Shown here: piece after piece, positions 60,613-64,000 of the stretch
Layout: each line of letters starts with the position of its first letter
Position numbering within the stretch: the stretch's first letter is position 1
From: Idiomarina zobellii
Lineage (GTDB): Bacteria; Pseudomonadota; Gammaproteobacteria; Enterobacterales; Alteromonadaceae
Direction: 5' to 3'
Assembly: GCF_900100855.1 (NCBI RefSeq)
Contig: NZ_FNCB01000008.1
Location: forward strand, 1 to 64,000
DNA: 64,000 nt
Made by a program: the position numbers and the translations under genes
Notes under the pieces: generated by a model
What the model was told of the DNA's origin: nothing
Database searches by the model: none
What the model saw: the letters and a program-made list of their open reading frames with translations, nothing else

Positions 60613-62874
60613 CTAGCCTCCAAACAGGCGGTCCCACCAACTTTTTTCCTCGATATTACCGGCACAGGTTATATTGTCCGGCAAGCGTATTTCTTCTGCT
60701 GGCAATAGTTCGCCATTTCCACAATCATTAGGTATGCGCTGCCCTGTCCGTTCATGAAAACGTTGCATCTTCAACGGCTCAGGAACCTCCAGGGCCACGC
60801 TTAGCGGTGGTTTACGTTCGTAATAGTCAGCGACAACTCGTAACGCACCGCTACTGCCTGTCAGGCCCGTCGGTTGGTTATCATCTCTTCCTAACCAAGC
60901 TGTCACCACTTGCTCTCCGTCAACGGCAACAAACCAGCTGTCCCGATAGTCATTGGTGGTACCGGTTTTACCACCAACTTGTTGTCCGGCTAACACTCGT
61001 TGTAAGGCGCTCGCCGTGCCTTCCGCTACTACACCATGCAAGCCAAACTTCGTCAGGTACGCGACCTTTGAGTCAAACACCTGAGAGGTACTTTTTTCAG
61101 GTGTTCGATATAAAACATCGCCCTGATGCGTGGTAATAGACGAAATTGCTGACAACGACTGGAAGCGGCCGTCATTCATCAGGGCGCTGTACATTCTGGT
61201 GACTGCAAACGGCGTTAATGACGCAGAGCCCAGAGTTAACGATGGGTATTCTTCCAACGGAGTTACCACACCCAGCCGCTTCATGTAATCCACGACGGTA
61301 TCAACACCAACCTCTACACCGACCCTAACTGCCGGAATATTGCGAGACTGAACAAGCGCGTCGTACAGCAGCAAACTCCCTTTAAATTCGGTATCGTAGT
61401 TCTGAGGCTGCCAAGTCTTACCACGTTTGTCTTCAAGAGTTATTGCTTCGTCAACCACCGGAGTATGCAGGCCGATGCCGGACTCTTGCATTGCGGTTGC
61501 ATAAATTACCGGCTTTATTAGTGAGCCTATCGGGCGCAGTGCCATCAATGCCCGGTTATAACCGACGGTTTGACTGAGTCTTCCGCCAGCCAGCGCCGTT
61601 ATCGTCCCTTGTCGATAATTCGCCACGACCATAGCGCCTTCCAGAGTACTGTCGTCATCGGTAAGCTTACGCGCCAGCGATTTTTGTACAGCCTCCTGCG
61701 CATTCACGTCCATGTGGGTGTATATCTTCAAGCCCGTGTCCTGCCAGTCTTCCGGCAACGCCAGGGTTTTCATTTCGCGCTTAATAATATCCATATAGTG
61801 AGGGTACGGATGCTCTACTAACCGTCGACTTTCCCTCACGTCCAACTGTCGCTGTACCGCGGCGACATAGGTCGATTTTGCGATAAGATCCTGGTCAAAC
61901 ATGACCTTTAACACGGTATCCCGGCGCTCTTGAGCGCGTTCAGGAAAACGTCTGGGGTCATAATAAGAAGGGCCTTTTATCATGCCAATGAGCAACGCAA
62001 CCTCATCAACTGACAGCTCCTGAACTTGTTTACCGAAGTAAAACTGGCTGGCAAGCCCTATGCCGTGAATCGCATTGCGGCCGTCCTGACCGAAATACAC
62101 TTCGTTTAAATAGGTTTCCAGAATAGTATTTTTATCAAAACGGTAGTCGATAACCAGCGACATCATGGCTTCGTGAAACTTTCGCCATAAGGTTTGTTCG
62201 CGGGTGAGGTACAAGTTTTTAACCAACTGCTGAGTTAGCGTTGAGCCCCCCTGAACCGTTCTGCCTGCTCTTAAGTTCGCGACTAACGCTCTTAAAATAG
62301 CCCAGGGAGAAACGCCCTTATGATGATAGAAGTTGCGATCTTCCACCTGAAGTAGCGTCTCAATGAGTAGGTTAGGTACCACTTCCAAACCTACCAATAA
62401 CCGGTCTTCTTTGCTTAGCGTGCTAATTCGACCGATCAGCTCAGGCTCCAAACGAAAGCTATCCAACTCTCTCCCACTGGGCCACGAGGTAATAGATGCA
62501 ACTCGATCATTCACAAAGTGAACCTGAACCCGCTTAGACATTTGTGGACCGTCTGAGAAATCAAACGGCCGACGGTGAACCATGACGCTGTCATTGCCGA
62601 CCGAATAGTACCCGGACTGCTCAGTGTTATTACTGCGGTTATAGCCAATACGTTCAAGTGTTTTTATCAGCGTCGACTGCTGTAATGGGTAACCGGGGTA
62701 GACACGTAACTCGCCGGCGTACACAAGTGCCGGCGCCTGATAACGCTCTGTTTTAAAGTGCTTAGACAGGGTGGCATCGAGATATATCGCATACACAGCA
62801 ATGACGGCAGCAACCGCTAAACCAATCTTAAAGCTTGTCCAGAATAAATAGCTTAACCATTGACGTTTTATCAC
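60613..62874 (-). CDS. mrcB: Bifunctional penicillin-binding protein 1B
   Basis: This 753-residue membrane enzyme starts at GTG 62874, overlapping the hrpB stop. TM helix at about 12-32, a UB2H domain, then glycosyltransferase GT51 (LLQVEDRNFYHHKGVSPWAI with the catalytic Glu, GGSTLTQQLVKNLYL). The transpeptidase domain follows with the Ser in RPIGSLIKP, SRN, and KTGTTNDYRDSWFV. It builds and cross-links peptidoglycan. Convergent with hemL. Confidence 0.97.
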   Translation of the reverse strand: MIKRQWLSYLFWTSFKIGLAVAAVIAVYAIYLDATLSKHFKTERYQAPALVYAGELRVYPGYPLQQSTLIKTLERIGYNRSNNTEQSGYYSVGNDSVMVHRRPFDFSDGPQMSKRVQVHFVNDRVASITSWPSGRELDSFRLEPELIGRISTLSKEDRLLVGLEVVPNLLIETLLQVEDRNFYHHKGVSPWAILRALVANLRAGRTVQGGSTLTQQLVKNLYLTREQTLWRKFHEAMMSLVIDYRFDKNTILETYLNEVYFGQDGRNAIHGIGLASQFYFGKQVQELSVDEVALLIGMIKGPSYYDPRRFPERAQERRDTVLKVMFDQDLIAKSTYVAAVQRQLDVRESRRLVEHPYPHYMDIIKREMKTLALPEDWQDTGLKIYTHMDVNAQEAVQKSLARKLTDDDSTLEGAMVVANYRQGTITALAGGRLSQTVGYNRALMALRPIGSLIKPVIYATAMQESGIGLHTPVVDEAITLEDKRGKTWQPQNYDTEFKGSLLLYDALVQSRNIPAVRVGVEVGVDTVVDYMKRLGVVTPLEEYPSLTLGSASLTPFAVTRMYSALMNDGRFQSLSAISSITTHQGDVLYRTPEKSTSQVFDSKVAYLTKFGLHGVVAEGTASALQRVLAGQQVGGKTGTTNDYRDSWFVAVDGEQVVTAWLGRDDNQPTGLTGSSGALRVVADYYERKPPLSVALEVPEPLKMQRFHERTGQRIPNDCGNGELLPAEEIRLPDNITCAGNIEEKSWWDRLFGG

Positions 62875-64000
62875 TGCATTTGCCTTTTGGTTTTATAGGT
62901 CGCCTCAGCGTTTATTGGATCTTCCGGCCACGGGTGTTTCGGGTAGCGCCCGCGCATTTCCTTGCGAACGTCCTGATACGCGTTATCCCAAAAACTCTTT
63001 AAGTCATTAGTTCGCTGCAACAGACGGCCTGCCGGCGAGAGTAAATCGACCGATACTACTTGCTGCCCATCAATAATCCGCGGTGAATCCTTTATGCCAA
63101 ACATTTCCTGCAATTTCACCTCAACTCGCGGGGTTCCGTCCAGATAATTTATAAAGATTTTACGTTGTGTGGGTGTTTCCCAGTGTTCCGGGCACGCATT
63201 ATCCAGCCGTTGCTTTTCATCGTAGTTAAGCCAGTACACCAACGCCTCGTTGGGGTCCCAGGCCTGTAACTGCGCCAGCGACTTCACCGAAGTCCAATAC
63301 GGGTAAGCCCAGGCCTCCAAGTGAGAAAGTAAGCCCTCATGCGATAGTGAGTATTCACTTAATTCACCGGTCACTGACTGTAACAAACGCATACGTGCCA
63401 GCAGTTGGTTTGCCTTGCGCGACCAGTTAAGCATTTCAAGACCTTTTTTATTCAGATAGTCCGCAAATGCCTGGCAACGCTCTTCATTGGTCACATCTCC
63501 GTCGAGTTTCTCCTCGGACAGAAACAATGCCCCTATGGTCTGCCGCTTAATTCGAGTCAGCGTTTGCTGCGTGCCAACCCAGTCAGCGGAATAAATGTCA
63601 GTAGTTGATAACCCAGCGGCCTCTATTGCACCGAAAATGTCAGGCAGCTCGGCATAACTCCGTACTTTGCCGTTGCTATCATTCTGTTGAAAGGTTGCGT
63701 CAAATATAACCGTCCATTGAGGCTGGTTTAATAACTCGGCAACGGATGCGAGTCGCCCGCCGGTGACCAGCTGGTAACTTTTCTTCGCTTTGCTGTACTT
63801 TGCCAACCTGTCGGGAAACCCTGCGACCAGCGCTTTTTCTAAGCCTTTGTTGTTAGCTCGCGTACTCTCAGACACCTGTAAACGCTTTAACCAATGCTGC
63901 CAACGCCTGCGCCAGCGACTCAATGTCTGACGTTGTTGATAATGCTGCTCTGCACTGTCCAGAATGTTGATCGTTTTAATGTGCCCTGATGGCTCTTCCA
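62871..64000 (-). CDS. hrpB: ATP-dependent helicase HrpB, C-terminal part (runs off window)
   Basis: The frame is open to the right edge of the window, so only the last 376 residues are seen. They match the C-terminal region of HrpB (SYQLVTGGRLASVAELL, FIVDATF-like WTVIFDATFQ, LSPAGRLLQRTNDLKSFW, RKEMRGRYPKHPWPEDP). The helicase motifs lie outside. The hrpB-mrcB adjacency is conserved in gammaproteobacteria. Role in RNA metabolism is not defined in most species. Confidence 0.92.
   Translation of the reverse strand, partial: EEPSGHIKTINILDSAEQHYQQRQTLSRWRRRWQHWLKRLQVSESTRANNKGLEKALVAGFPDRLAKYSKAKKSYQLVTGGRLASVAELLNQPQWTVIFDATFQQNDSNGKVRSYAELPDIFGAIEAAGLSTTDIYSADWVGTQQTLTRIKRQTIGALFLSEEKLDGDVTNEERCQAFADYLNKKGLEMLNWSRKANQLLARMRLLQSVTGELSEYSLSHEGLLSHLEAWAYPYWTSVKSLAQLQAWDPNEALVYWLNYDEKQRLDNACPEHWETPTQRKIFINYLDGTPRVEVKLQEMFGIKDSPRIIDGQQVVSVDLLSPAGRLLQRTNDLKSFWDNAYQDVRKEMRGRYPKHPWPEDPINAEATYKTKRQMQ

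Overview
The window looks like chromosomal DNA of a marine gammaproteobacterium of the Alteromonadales, most likely Idiomarina or a close relative. This is judged from gene order and protein character, not from a database search. The order metK-tkt-epd-pgk-fba, the lptD-surA-pdxA-rsmA-apaG-apaH operon, the rsmE-gshB-yqgE-ruvX block, AmgK/MurU beside lptD, and tyrS/M23 peptidase/anmK/erpA all fit that group.

Region 1 to about 5.9 kb is accessory DNA ending at the 3' end of a tRNA-Ile2 (CAU) gene. It holds a P4-type tyrosine integrase flanked by near-identical inverted 24-mers and a translationally coupled pair of unrecognised genes. The second of that pair carries what I read as a divergent GIY-YIG nuclease-like core. 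It also holds a strong palindromic control region and two small AlpA-like HTH proteins in tandem. At the far left are a coupled gene pair, the second apparently frameshifted, and a convergent unknown gene ending in a hexanucleotide (Asp-Pro) repeat. The other end of the element is probably outside the window.

From 6 to 21.8 kb nearly everything is on the minus strand. The macromolecular synthesis operon rpsU-dnaG-rpoD is followed by an amidohydrolase and a degenerate histidine-kinase-like membrane protein. A PilZ protein lies upstream of rpsU. Next come a Ser/Thr kinase-like protein with a collapsed activation segment, tgt-queA, a DUF47-pit phosphate module in which pit carries a one-base frameshift, a chemoreceptor and a DUF481 outer-membrane protein. 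From 21.8 to 28.4 kb lie fba, pgk, epd, tkt and metK, serving central carbon flow, erythrose-4-phosphate use and SAM synthesis.

From 28.5 to 40.8 kb: rsmE, gshB, yqgE, ruvX, a small unknown, a secreted transglutaminase-like protein, PhoH-PIN, rapA, rluA, a DUF3530-like protein, djlA and the MurU/AmgK recycling pair. From 40.9 to 49.5 kb: the lptD-to-apaH envelope/rRNA operon and a second chemoreceptor. From 49.6 to 64 kb: tyrS, an M23 endopeptidase, anmK, a Xaa-Pro dipeptidase, erpA, a coiled-coil membrane protein, a ClC channel, a HemJ-like protein, pyrB, hemL, mrcB and the 3' part of hrpB.

Cell-wall recycling is well represented (anmK, amgK, murU, the M23 enzyme, mrcB). So is outer-membrane biogenesis (lptD, surA). 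The most unusual features are the integrase cassette and its operator region, the frameshifted pit, the atypical kinase, and two places (tkt and pepQ) where a terminator-like hairpin overlaps the ribosome binding site of the next gene.
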